Notes under the pieces: model-generated
What the model was told of the DNA's origin: nothing
Database searches by the model: none
Seen by the model: the letters and a program-made list of their open reading frames with translations, nothing else
NCBI GenBank assembly: GCA_003868215.1
Contig: QWDQ01000019.1
Span: 248,001 to 312,000 of the forward strand
From: Pseudophaeomoniella oleicola
Lineage: Eukaryota > Ascomycota > Eurotiomycetes > Phaeomoniellales > Phaeomoniellaceae
Length of the DNA: 64,000 nucleotides
Reading direction: 5' to 3'
Made by a program: the position numbers and the translations under genes
Part shown: positions 45,833-54,992 of the stretch, piece after piece
How the letters are laid out: every line of letters begins with the position of its first letter
How positions within the stretch are numbered: the stretch's first letter is position 1

Positions 45833-47059
45833 CTAATGCCGAAGCATGGGAACGTCTTCAAAACCCTCAACCTCATCGGCAGCAGCTGTGCTCAGATCAA
45901 GCGACACATCCAACCAATCTTGAACCATTTCTTTCTGCTTCAACGTGAATCTCATCTGGTGAATGTCTTTCAATCGCTTCGTCATCTTGGCCATACGCGG
46001 AAATAGTAAAGGCGACCTCGAGAGTGGAAGTGGCTTTATCACTGCTCTCCTGCTGCTTCTGCCAGAGCCACGAGTGCTCGACGGAGACCGTGGTGCAGAG
46101 CTCTGAGCTCTAGAACCATCCTCGGACGCCAGTGGAGATGTCGCTGGTTCCGATGTTGATGGTGACGATGGCAGGCGACGATAAGAAGAGGTATGGCTCC
46201 ATCCTTGCAAGTGATTTGTAAGATGCACTTTCGACCGGCAAGGGATCGGATAGCGACCTCGCATTTCGAGCTTACCACTGTGGTCGTGGCTAGTGACATC
46301 AACTTGTAGTACTTCAGGGCTTAGCAGAGGTGTGCAGTCATCGAGATCCTCACCACATGCGTCGTTTTGTAAACGAAGGTAGCTCTGGCGCAAGAAACGA
46401 CGTACTGTGCCCAACCACTCGCGCCCAAGTAACTGTGGCTCACGCTCTACCAGATTGATCCTCGCTCGCTCCAATACTTGCTCTGTCTCTGCAAGTTTCT
46501 CCAGTATCATCATATCCTCCACATAATCCCGTTCAGCTTGGTATGTCCTTTCTCGAGCCAGCTCGGCCTGGATACTCCGCTTACTGACCTCCAGATCAAC
46601 CTCGCGTTCCACCTCTTCTGCTATGAGTTGTTGATGGTATAGCCGTGCCTCATGCTCTTCGGAACTCTCGTCATCAGAACGGAGAGTCAGCTTCCTTCGA
46701 ACGTCGGCGAGCCAGACTGCTCCCCGGGTACGAGCTATGAACTGTCGCATCCTCTCCAGGCTACGCTGGCGGATGAAGTCGATCGGATTGATGACGCGGA
46801 ATGCATTTGTGCTTATTGAAGATGCGGCGGAAGAGGGAGTTGCGAAGGTCGTGATGGGACTGGGTCGGGGGGAGGAAGGAGCCACAAGATCTGCGGATGT
46901 AGAGTGAGTATGCAATGAGGGTTCCTCGGCGTTATGTTGTTGGGATATGGTAGCAGACTGTGTCATGGCAGCTTCAGTAACCGGGTGACTTCGCAGGGGA
47001 TGCACACGACGCTCCTGTTGCATACCTCCCGTGCCCAGTAAAGAGCAATTCTCAGCCAT
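45833..47059 (-). CDS. Coiled-coil protein of unknown function
   Basis: A single-exon protein of 408 residues if started at the ATG at 47059 (MAENCSLLGTG); the frame is open to 47269, but that extra 70-residue leader reads like translated UTR (Leu/Thr/Pro runs). Residues ~1-95 are Ser/Thr/Pro-rich. A helical section follows from NPIDFIRQRSLERMRQFIARTRG through LYHQQLIAEEVEREVDLEVSKRSIQAELARERTYQAERDYVEDMMILEKLAETEQVLERARINL-type heptads, predicting a long coiled coil at about 130-220. A Ser/Arg/Pro-rich linker and a conserved-looking end (RMAKMTKRLKDIHQMRF, KEMVQDWLDVSLDLS) complete it. I do not recognise the family. The intact long frame and the structured helical block support a real gene. 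Confidence 0.72.
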   Translation of the reverse strand: MAENCSLLGTGGMQQERRVHPLRSHPVTEAAMTQSATISQQHNAEEPSLHTHSTSADLVAPSSPRPSPITTFATPSSAASSISTNAFRVINPIDFIRQRSLERMRQFIARTRGAVWLADVRRKLTLRSDDESSEEHEARLYHQQLIAEEVEREVDLEVSKRSIQAELARERTYQAERDYVEDMMILEKLAETEQVLERARINLVEREPQLLGREWLGTVRRFLRQSYLRLQNDACGEDLDDCTPLLSPEVLQVDVTSHDHSGKLEMRGRYPIPCRSKVHLTNHLQGWSHTSSYRRLPSSPSTSEPATSPLASEDGSRAQSSAPRSPSSTRGSGRSSRRAVIKPLPLSRSPLLFPRMAKMTKRLKDIHQMRFTLKQKEMVQDWLDVSLDLSTAAADEVEGFEDVPMLRH

Positions 47060-47840
47060 CCTTTCCGATGCCAGTATGTAAAGCAGCGCCAGATGACAGA
47101 ATTGAGTCAACCTATTCCGAGATAGTACGTGTTGCGTTGGTAGAAGAAGGGTCAAAGTGGTGAACAATGTTGATGGAGGTAACGGAGAGAGCGATATACC
47201 AGAACAACTGAAAGGTTGTCTATTATATCTATCATGAGGCAACAATACAAAGGGCTTTGTGGCTAGCAAGTAATGAAAGAAAGTTCAACAATAGTATGTT
47301 TGTTCAATAAGGCTTTATCAATAGCTTTGTCGCGTTGACCACAAAGCACTGAGCAACTTGACGTACGGCAATAACAAAGCAGAAGAGGAGGAGGGAAGGG
47401 TTCGAGTAACTCTTGCAAGAAGGGGTTTTACAAAAGAAAGAAGTATGAAAGAGCACGATAAAGGGTACCTCTGAAACGACAACAAAGTGACTGAGATGTT
47501 GGTCACACCAGGCAGTTATCATGGTCTCAAAAATTATGGCAACCTGCCAGCCAGAACATTGACAAAGGCGTGAAGATGTAACACTTCCTAACAATGGCAG
47601 ATGTCAGTCTCAGAATAAGAAAACCACCGAACTTCCACGTCAACTGAGGTCGGTCTGAAGTTTATCACAGTAGCAACTAGACGTAGTGCAAGAAGGAACT
47701 GCTTCAAGGAAGCTGGTGTTATCAAGTAATTTTTTTGCTCATTGACCGCAATGCTGTCTGTCCAGCTCAATTGACATTATTGCAATCAGGACTGCCTGCA
47801 ATGCGCCGATATCATGCCTCAACCCCTTCCTGTTCCGCAT
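47060..47840. other. Intergenic, no gene seen
   Basis: Upstream region of the coiled-coil gene and 3' region of eL21. Only short frames without content. Confidence 0.55.
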
Positions 47841-48538
47841 CTAGATAGTCGTCTCGTATGGAATTGGTGTGACGGTCTCAACACCCTCGCCGATCTCAAT
47901 CTTCCTTGCTTCCCTTGGCTTCACTGCAATTCTCTTCAAGTGAACAGTTTCACCAGTCTCCTTGGCCTTTCTTCTCTGTGCAGCGTTGGTCTTGACACGG
48001 TTCAAGAACTCCTCTCGCGATCGTGACAGGCTGATGTGCTCGATTCTGACGTTGACACGCTTCTCAATGTAGCGGTTTCCGACTTTCTTGTTGATGATAA
48101 CACCGACGGCGGATTTGGTAACGTTGTAGATCACACCAGTCTTTCCATGGTAAACCTTGTATGGCATACTACAGAGAACATAAGTCAGCAGGCGGAACGA
48201 TGTGCGCAAGTTGTGCCGCTCGAGTTTTGTCCGGGTTGTCGATGCTCTCGATGTGCGATTGAGGGTGGGAAAACATACCCCTTCTGAACAGCACCATTGG
48301 CCTTGATGTCGACGATATCACCAACCCTGTTGTCTTGTTAACCTCCCACTCCAAACGCCGATCAGATTTCATGCATACTTGTAGGTTCGGAGGTAGGTCT
48401 GAAGAGGGATGAAACCCTTCTTCTTGAAGTCGCGGGAAAAGGCGTACTGTAATATCAATCAGCGGCTGTATTTCGACATATGGATATTGCAATGGAACTG
48501 ACTCTTGTGCCTGATCGAAGACCTGCTGATTTACCCAT
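47841..48538 (-). CDS. RPL21: 60S ribosomal protein eL21
   Basis: Four exons: 48538-48503, 48446-48379, 48326-48279, 48168-47841; introns 56, 52 and 110 nt with donors GTCAGT, GTATGC and GTATGT; 159 residues, the family length. The product begins [19 protein letters not shown] and continues [56 protein letters not shown] and a conserved C-terminal [14 protein letters not shown]. It is a structural component of the large ribosomal subunit. It is divergently paired with uS4, with 282 bp between start codons, so the two are probably co-regulated from one promoter. Confidence 0.97.
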
Positions 48539-48820
48539 TTTGGCGACCTTCGATGAGGATTATTTGGTGAGTTGAGGTTGGGTGGTCGTCGTCGTCGATG
48601 TTCTTCTCTTTCGCACTTGGGCGTAGACAAAATCGCAGTTTGGAGAATAATGTTTTGCAAACCCTAACGCTAAACTACTTTCGGATGATTTTAGCTCCGC
48701 ACCCAAAAGTTGTTCCCCATCGCCAATCTTCAACTTCTGACTTGGTCGACTTCAAGCCTTTCTTTCGACAACCCTTCGACAACTCGCGACATTCTTGATT
48801 GCTGACACCGACTCGCAATC
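48539..48820. promoter_or_regulatory. Bidirectional ribosomal-protein promoter with AAACCCTAA box
   Basis: The 282 bp between the eL21 and uS4 start codons. An AAACCCTAA word sits at 48659-48667, matching the Tbf1/telobox type (ARCCCTAA) known at ribosomal protein promoters of several ascomycetes. A CGACAACCC word occurs around 48766. No TATA box is evident. Function is inferred from position and motif. Confidence 0.6.
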
Positions 48821-49625
48821 ATGGCACCGTATGTGATTTTCTTCAAGTGCGGCAAGCAATATCTGACATTATGGCAATAGGCGATCCTACTCCAAGACCT
48901 ACAAGGTCCCTCGAAGACGTGAGTGCGCTTCTTTCGCTTTGTCGATAACTGTGTCGCTAACATTATTGCAGCCTTCGAGTCAGCTCGTCTGTATGTTCTC
49001 CCTGGCCACTGAGCAGCAGCTCGACTCTGCTTATGTCAATGGTATCTAATATTTTCTCAGTGACTCCGAATTGAAGACTGTCGGTGAATATGGTCTTCGC
49101 AACAAGAGAGAGGTCTGGCGTGTGCAGCTTACTCTGTCCAAGATTCGTCGTGCTGCTCGGTATGGGAATACTCAATGGAAATAAGATGATACAGCGGACT
49201 AATTTCTGGCTAGTCAACTTTTGACTCTCGATGAGAAGGATCCCAAGCGTCTGTTCGAAGGCAATGCCCTCATTCGTCGTCTTGTCCGTGTTGGTGTCCT
49301 CGACGAGTCCCGCATGAAGCTCGATTACGTGTTGGCTCTTAAGGTCGAAGATTTCTTGGAACGCCGTCTCCAGACCTGTGTCTACAAGCTCGGCCTTGCC
49401 AAGTCTATCCACCACGCTCGTGTCTTGATCAGACAACGTCACATCCGTGTTGGCAAGCAGATTGTCAACGTTCCATCATTCGTCGTCCGTTTGGACAGCC
49501 AAAAGCACATTGATTTCGCCCTCAGCTCGCCATTCGGTGGTGGTCGTCCAGGTCGTGTCAGGAGAAAGAAGGCCAAGGCTGCTGAGAAGGGTGATGACGG
49601 TGAGGGTGAGGAGGAAGAGGAATAG
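48821..49625 (+). CDS. RPS9: 40S ribosomal protein uS4 (S9)
   Basis: Five exons: 48821-48828, 48881-48918, 48972-48990, 49061-49159, 49214-49625; introns 52, 53, 70 and 54 nt; 191 residues. The first exon is only 8 nt (ATG GCA CC) and the third only 19 nt. The spliced product begins [19 protein letters not shown] and has [19 protein letters not shown], the S4 RNA-binding domain ([40 protein letters not shown]) and an acidic tail ending in poly-Glu. It is a small-subunit protein involved in 18S folding and decoding fidelity. Length and sequence match the family closely. Confidence 0.98.
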
Positions 49626-49972
49626 ATGTCTGGTTGATGAAAGGTTCGGCGTGGTTCTTGGACTGGGGTTTCTCTGTCTGCAAGCAAGCGGCATTCGGCT
49701 CAAGATCAGGGTCAGAAGCTCGCATGACGATTCGAATCGGTTGGCACGAACTCGGAGTGCTGAAATGATAACAAAAATACAAAATCCAATACCAGACTCT
49801 GTTTATCCTTCACACATCCTCTACCCTATCGTGACACTCATAATCATCTTTTGTCCTAGCTAACTCTGCATCAAGCCTTTAGCTCTGCCGTAGAAATACC
49901 CTCACAGTCCTGCCAACGCCTATACTACCAGGAGATTTAGAGAACTACAGAACAAGCCATCATTTCGTACCA
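49626..49972. other. Intergenic between convergent uS4 and sos7
   Basis: 3' regions only; nothing else visible. Confidence 0.6.
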
Positions 49973-50896
49973 TCATCCTTCAATCAATCCCAACCCCCTA
50001 TAAACTTGCTCCTGACTCCTATACCACCTCCCTCGCTCCTCGACCTCATCTCTCCCACCTTCCTCGCCTTTCTCCTTCCGTCTCCTCGCTTCCACAGCCT
50101 CCATTGTAGCCGTGTTCTTCCTCTTCTCGAGCGCTTCCAGATCTTTTTCCAGAATTTCGCAGTCCCGCGTTCGGGCTGGCATCTCTTGCTGGAGGTCGCG
50201 TATCTTCGATTCCATGTCCTTCATGTCCTGTTCCCGCTGGGCGATGAGCGTCAAGGTATCTTCGAGGTTCAGTCTCTGCTCTGGCTCGTTCTGTGGTCCA
50301 TCCAGGTCCATAAACATGGCTTCTTTGTCCTCGACTTCCCGGCGCAGTGTTGATGCTCTCTGTTCGGCCTCGCTGACCTCTTTTCCTAATGCTTTCGTTT
50401 TCTCCATCTTCTGCTTGACGTCCTCCCACTTGTGGGCAAGAAGCTCACTCTCGCCCTTCATCCGCTCAACCATCTCCTCCACCGCAACCTTCTTGGCTTT
50501 CAACGACCGCTTCATCTCTAAGGTTTCATTTTCGAGATCGACATTTTCCTGGTGGGTGTGTAAGATTGGTGGATCGCCCACGATCGCTCTCAGATACTTC
50601 TCTTTCGTCACTTGTTCGATATATGAGAAGTGGAGCTTGGTGAAAAGGTCGCGATAGTGGGATAAGTCGGCGGTAAGGGAGGTAGGAGTGACTAGGTCAT
50701 TGGCGTTGGGCTCTTCTGAGGCACTTGATGACCTGTTTGTGCTTGACGTAGTTCCAGTCGCCACGTTACTTGATATAGGTTCAGATAATTTTAGGATCGA
50801 GAGAGGATTCGACGACTGCCGGTCGTCGAGGTCAGAAAGAACATTTCTCGTTTGCGCAAGAAGCGCCTGTGTGTCGCCGACTGTAGCAGTAGCCAT
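49973..50896 (-). CDS. sos7: Kinetochore protein Sos7
   Basis: A single-exon 307-residue protein. The conserved Sos7 block lies at residues 79-110 (SHYRDLFTKLHFSYIEQVTKEK, YLRAIVGDPP), preceded by a Ser/Thr-rich N-terminus and followed by an almost continuous coiled coil (about 115-285; ENVDLENETLEMKRSLK, AEQRASTLRREVEDKE, DMKDMESKIRDLQQEMP). Sos7 binds the Spc7/KNL1 scaffold, equivalent to yeast Kre28 and animal Zwint, and is needed for kinetochore-microtubule attachment. The gene is divergent from the AT-hook gene, and their common upstream region carries a perfect GTCACGTGAC palindrome. Confidence 0.88.
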   Translation of the reverse strand: MATATVGDTQALLAQTRNVLSDLDDRQSSNPLSILKLSEPISSNVATGTTSSTNRSSSASEEPNANDLVTPTSLTADLSHYRDLFTKLHFSYIEQVTKEKYLRAIVGDPPILHTHQENVDLENETLEMKRSLKAKKVAVEEMVERMKGESELLAHKWEDVKQKMEKTKALGKEVSEAEQRASTLRREVEDKEAMFMDLDGPQNEPEQRLNLEDTLTLIAQREQDMKDMESKIRDLQQEMPARTRDCEILEKDLEALEKRKNTATMEAVEARRRKEKGEEGGRDEVEERGRWYRSQEQVYRGLGLIEG

Positions 50897-51587
50897 GCCG
50901 ACAGACTCTCAGCTTCCGCCTTCAAGTTTTGTTCAACAGCTTGTTGTGGCTTAACAATTTTCCCACGCGAGGGACAATTGGCTTGATTGAAGTGAGGTTT
51001 GGCCGACTCTCGGTACCTGAAATTGTGTCTCGCGTTTTGGATAATGTACGCGATGAGAGAATAATCTATTCTACTCGTAACATCATCATATGATATCTTC
51101 CAGCCCTCCTTAAATTGTGGTAATTGACTCCAATCGCATCACGAACCCTGGAATCTCACCAAAGCGGATAAACATCAACAATAGTCACGTGACCGGACCC
51201 TTGAATTATTCTGCCTTGCCATTAATTATTCTCTCCCCTCAGTTCCTGGGGTTATAAATTTCCGTTTGCGGCTACAACCTCGATCCGGATTTCCCAGCTT
51301 CATAGAATCAATGAATAGACAACGAACGCGGACACATCGTGTGGCCATAACCATGTATCGCACGCGTTCGTTCATTGATTCATTCATTTATTGTCTAGAT
51401 GTACAAAAAAGGGCCGTAGGTATATTTCATTGTCATTTCCTTTCCTCCTGTTCATACTGTCTCATTGTGTCTTGTCGTCGTCAATCGTCCTATTCAAATC
51501 AAGGTCTTCTTTGCCCTTGGATGCTTTATATCGAAAAAGTCACTGTCACTGCTTCATTGATCCCAATACATTGAAACAAGCATTCGC
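50897..51587. promoter_or_regulatory. Shared upstream region with GTCACGTGAC E-box
   Basis: A perfect 10-bp palindrome GTCACGTGAC at 51184-51193 matches the CDEI/Cbf1-type E-box. It is 288 bp upstream of sos7 and about 400-490 bp upstream of the AT-hook gene starts. No gene seen in this interval. Confidence 0.6.
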
Positions 51588-52295
51588 ATGTATTCGATTG
51601 TAATCGGAGGCTCTCCAAACTCATCTAAACAAAAGCCTACCACGGGGGACTCCAGCACTCAAACGACCCCTTCCGAAATGCCTCCCAAACGCCAGCGCTC
51701 GACCAAAGCCAAAGGAGGTCCTCCCACCTCACAACGGCCCCAAAAACAGAGCACCGCTGGCGCCAAAACCAAAAAGGGCGAGGACCTTTCCCAGACAACC
51801 ATCAAGGCCCAGAAGCGAAACCACCTCGAAAACGAAACCGAGGAACACCTCAACCCAGTAATCAGCAGTGAGAAGTCCAAACGCTCTCGCTCAAAATCCA
51901 AACCCTCTAAGAAGAACGCCGCCGTCGCCGCCGAAGACAAAGACATTTCCATCCAAGTTGACTCCCACCCCAACTCCAATCCCAACTCCACGTCCTCCGA
52001 CGCCGAAGAAAAGAAACCCATCTCCAAACGCGGCCGTCCCAAAAAAGAAAAGGACCACGACCACCAGCAGCAGCAACAGCAGCAATCCCCCTCCAAAACC
52101 GACACTCCTCCCGACACCGACCTCGCCCTCGACAAACCAACCAACACCCAACGCCTCCTCCGCCACCGCCTCGCCCTCACCGCCGCTTTACTTTCCATGC
52201 TCGTCATCTGGATCCTCGCGCGCGGCATCGAGGGTTTCGAACTGGGCTGGAAGAAGCTCGTGGGGAAGTGGGAGGAGGGGAGTCGGTGGAAGTAA
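51588..52295 (+). CDS. Basic AT-hook protein with C-terminal membrane anchor
   Basis: A single-exon frame of 235 residues from the ATG at 51588, or 205 from 51678, where MPPKRQRSTKAKGG would be a typical start. Most of the protein is disordered and very basic (KRSRSKSKPSKKN), with one AT-hook core KRGRPKKEK at about residue 150 and a short poly-Gln run. The C-terminal 45 residues hold one hydrophobic helix, RLALTAALLSMLVIWILARGIEGF, followed by a short charged tail. No family recognised. The combination suggests a DNA-binding protein tethered to a membrane, perhaps the inner nuclear envelope; this is inference. Codon use is strongly C-ending, supporting coding. Confidence 0.65.
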   Translation: MYSIVIGGSPNSSKQKPTTGDSSTQTTPSEMPPKRQRSTKAKGGPPTSQRPQKQSTAGAKTKKGEDLSQTTIKAQKRNHLENETEEHLNPVISSEKSKRSRSKSKPSKKNAAVAAEDKDISIQVDSHPNSNPNSTSSDAEEKKPISKRGRPKKEKDHDHQQQQQQQSPSKTDTPPDTDLALDKPTNTQRLLRHRLALTAALLSMLVIWILARGIEGFELGWKKLVGKWEEGSRWK

Positions 52296-53172
52296 GTAAG
52301 TTAGAAGGAGGAGGAAGAAACCCTGTTGTTGTTTTTTTTGTATACCATAGATACCCAAGCCGAGTGAGTGTGGCTTCCCTTTATTTTATCTGATCAAGTA
52401 CCTATCTAGGTAGGTACTGTTGCTTATCTACCTAGGTACATACCTAGGTATATACCATAACTACCTCTTACCTAATTTTAATAAACAAATATACAAATTA
52501 CCTGTATACCGTAGGTACAATAATTAGTACCAACAACTCCCGTCCAAGATGAATAATAGTTTGTAGATTGGGACAAGAGAGGAAAAGAGAGAGAAGAGTG
52601 GTATATCCTTTGTTTTATTTTTGTGTTAATTATAATTTCTAATATTACATTGTGTTTCCGCAACACACACACACACACACCGTATACACACACATACATC
52701 CCGATCTTCACTTGAACCGGATCGGTCGTACTTTGAATGCCAGTCCTATCCAGATGATGGGACGACAAGTCAGTAAATCAATGCAAGACCCTACAGGTCC
52801 ATATCCTATCCAGTCCTGCGTTGGAGCATGGAACTCGTTGCGTGCCGAGTATTTGCTCCGCCTGTGCTTGCCTGTCCGTTTTTAGATGAAAACGTTCCCC
52901 TTTTCCTCACCATTCCGGAGCCCCTCGGCTAGGATCATATTTGCTCCTAGTGTTGTTTTGTGGCGACGGGGAAGGGGTTGTTTGTCTTTGGACATTGAAT
53001 AATATGTACAAAGAAATGTTCGAGAGATCTGAAGCAGAGTCATCTGTCTCTCTGTGCGTGTCGTTCGCTATTGTCGAATAACTGGACACGCCGTAAAAAG
53101 AAGCTCATGAATTATGAGGGTTGATTAAAAAGTCATAGGGTCGGGTAAGTTGATGAAGGTGAACTGAGCTTT
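52296..53172. other. Intergenic with TACCTAGGTA palindromes and an AC microsatellite
   Basis: Two exact TACCTAGGTA palindromes (52429-52438 and 52441-52450) and several variants lie at 52390-52460; an (AC)n microsatellite at about 52662-52700. Both neighbours end here (convergent). No gene seen. Confidence 0.65.
52662..52700. repeat. AC dinucleotide microsatellite
   Basis: Interrupted (CA)n run with a GTAT interruption. Confidence 0.9.
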
Positions 53173-54461
53173 CTATGCAGCTGTGCCACATAGACGTAGG
53201 GTTATTTCGTACCTGAGGGATAGTTAGCATTGTAGCAAGGGAGCTACGACTCGATGGTGTACTCACATTCCGAACATGATGGCCGCACTGGGTACGACCC
53301 TGAGCAGGTGCGGCGTCATGCCTCCGTACAGCCCTTGCATACCCTCTTCTTTCGCTACCGTGACGAAGCAGTTGATCAAGCCCTTATACTTCATCTCCGC
53401 TTTACCTCCGGCAACCTTGATCACCGGCGCCTGCCGTAATCTTGTTCGAACGACTTCATGAGGATATGTTAGGACCGCAGCGAAAAGTTTGGCCCCTCCT
53501 GCTGCAGTCAACTTGCCGCCCCATTCCTCTACTGAATCTGAAAGTGATGGTTTGTAATTCGGCGTCGCAAGTCTGCGTTCTTCTCTCCGCCTGAGAGCTA
53601 ATTTCATTCGTTCGTAAAGGACCCATTGAAGCGTCGATTCAGTGACTCCTAGGTAACTTGCCGAAAGACCTCGATAAAGTCCCCGTATACCTTCCCCTTG
53701 GACGGTCTTCTTCACACAATCCCAGCTGTTCTTATATTCCCTTTGTCGGCCTGATCCCGCTGCAGCGTTCTTATCGAGTTGTACCCGCGTCTTCACAACC
53801 CAGATTGGGTTTGTCGCTGTACCAGTCGCAATGCCTGCTGTGGCCGCCGCAAGTAAGTGTACTGACCAAACATTCTCTTTCTCTTCCGGATTGAGCCATC
53901 GGCCGTACAGTCGCTTGCCGTTTCCATAGACGTAAAAATTGATCGCACGGGCGGGAACAACACCAACCAGGTTCGCATCTAGACCACGAAACAGTCCCCG
54001 AATACCTTCATTGGCTCTTATCGAGCTCAATATCGATAGCGTCTCTGCAAGGTGGACATATGCAGCTCGTGGTACTGATGCCATGCGCCCTAATGTTGTC
54101 TGTGGTACGGGAAGAGGATGCGACTCGTGAAGTGCTCGAAGTTGAGCTTGGTAAAAGTCCGACTGCAGCCGCGTCTTCAGGACGTCGAGAGGTGAAGTCA
54201 AAGTCGCCGCAGTCATACCTCCGACACTGTATTTGTCAGTAGACGTCAAAGCCTGAGTCTAGTAAGTACGTACGCTCCCCCAAGAAAATGAGCCCATGGC
54301 TTTACAGCCGGCTTGTCGGATATTGCTACCGCGGGAACATCTTTGATCTCTGGACTCGGTACTACGTCGCCCAGTTCCCTCGAAGTCGATACCGGAGATT
54401 GAATGTGTGGCTCCTGGCTGTTGTTGCTCTGGCCTGGCTTTTGCCAGAATGTGAGCGTCAT
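53173..54461 (-). CDS. RIM2: Mitochondrial pyrimidine nucleotide carrier Rim2 (SLC25 family)
   Basis: Three exons: 54461-54274, 54226-53267, 53212-53173; introns 47 and 54 nt (GTACGT and GTGAGT donors); 395 residues. The last exon is 40 nt and completes MFGMYEITLRLCG at the C-terminus, as in Rim2. Three carrier signatures are present: SPLDVLKTRLQ (~75), NPIWVVKTRVQ (~205) and YPHEVVRTRLR (~316); the PIW form in the second repeat is typical of nucleotide/FAD-type carriers, and KNSWDCVKKT...GLYRGLSASYLGVTESTLQW and GMTPHLLRVVPSAAIMFG match Rim2 closely. It exchanges (deoxy)pyrimidine nucleotides over the inner membrane for mtDNA/RNA synthesis and is linked to iron handling in yeast. The N-terminal ~55 residues are poorly conserved. 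Confidence 0.95.
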
Positions 54462-54992
54462 GAACGGTCACAGCAGATAATTAAATATGGACACGAGAAG
54501 AGATTGAAATACAAGCGCGCCTCATGTACGCCTGTAAATGAGTAGAGAGACAACAAGAGCAGGTCAAGGATCGAAGGAGAGGAAGGAGTCGGTGTTGGAT
54601 GACCTAGAAAAGATCCATGCGATTGGGTGAAATGGTATTGTTGTACCTTTGCCAACAAGGAAATTTTTGGGAAGCAGTTTCAGGGTCTTTCGAGTTCGGA
54701 CTTTAGCTGCACTTCCTCCGCATTTGATGATGATCTCAATGACTACGGTGATTTACCTCTTACAGTGACATGAGATTATTCTCTTTCTTTTTGGTTAAAA
54801 GCAAGAAATGTTAAGAAGTCATGTGAAAAATAAGGACAGTAACGTTTATGTAGTCAGACTCACTACTCTGTTTCCGCATAAATGCCACTTGACGAGATCT
54901 TTGACACAAGCTGAGGGCAGCACAGATATAAGTACCACACAGATGTTGTTGTAAATGCCACCATTATCCTCTCAACCAAACATTTGACTCGA
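54462..54992. other. Intergenic, no gene seen
   Basis: Upstream region of RIM2 and 3' region of the next minus-strand gene. Nothing else visible. Confidence 0.6.

Noticed and set aside
47060-47269. 70-residue N-terminal extension of the coiled-coil protein
   Set aside because: Leu/Thr/Pro-rich and UTR-like; the ATG at 47059 gives a more typical start. Not excluded without transcripts.
50112-50657. 181-codon plus-strand frame inside sos7
   Set aside because: Opposite-strand shadow of the coiled-coil coding sequence; Ser/Phe-rich translation without features.
51659-52228. 189-codon minus-strand frame opposite the AT-hook gene
   Set aside because: Arises from the C-rich third positions of the plus-strand gene; Val/Leu/Gly/Phe low-complexity translation.
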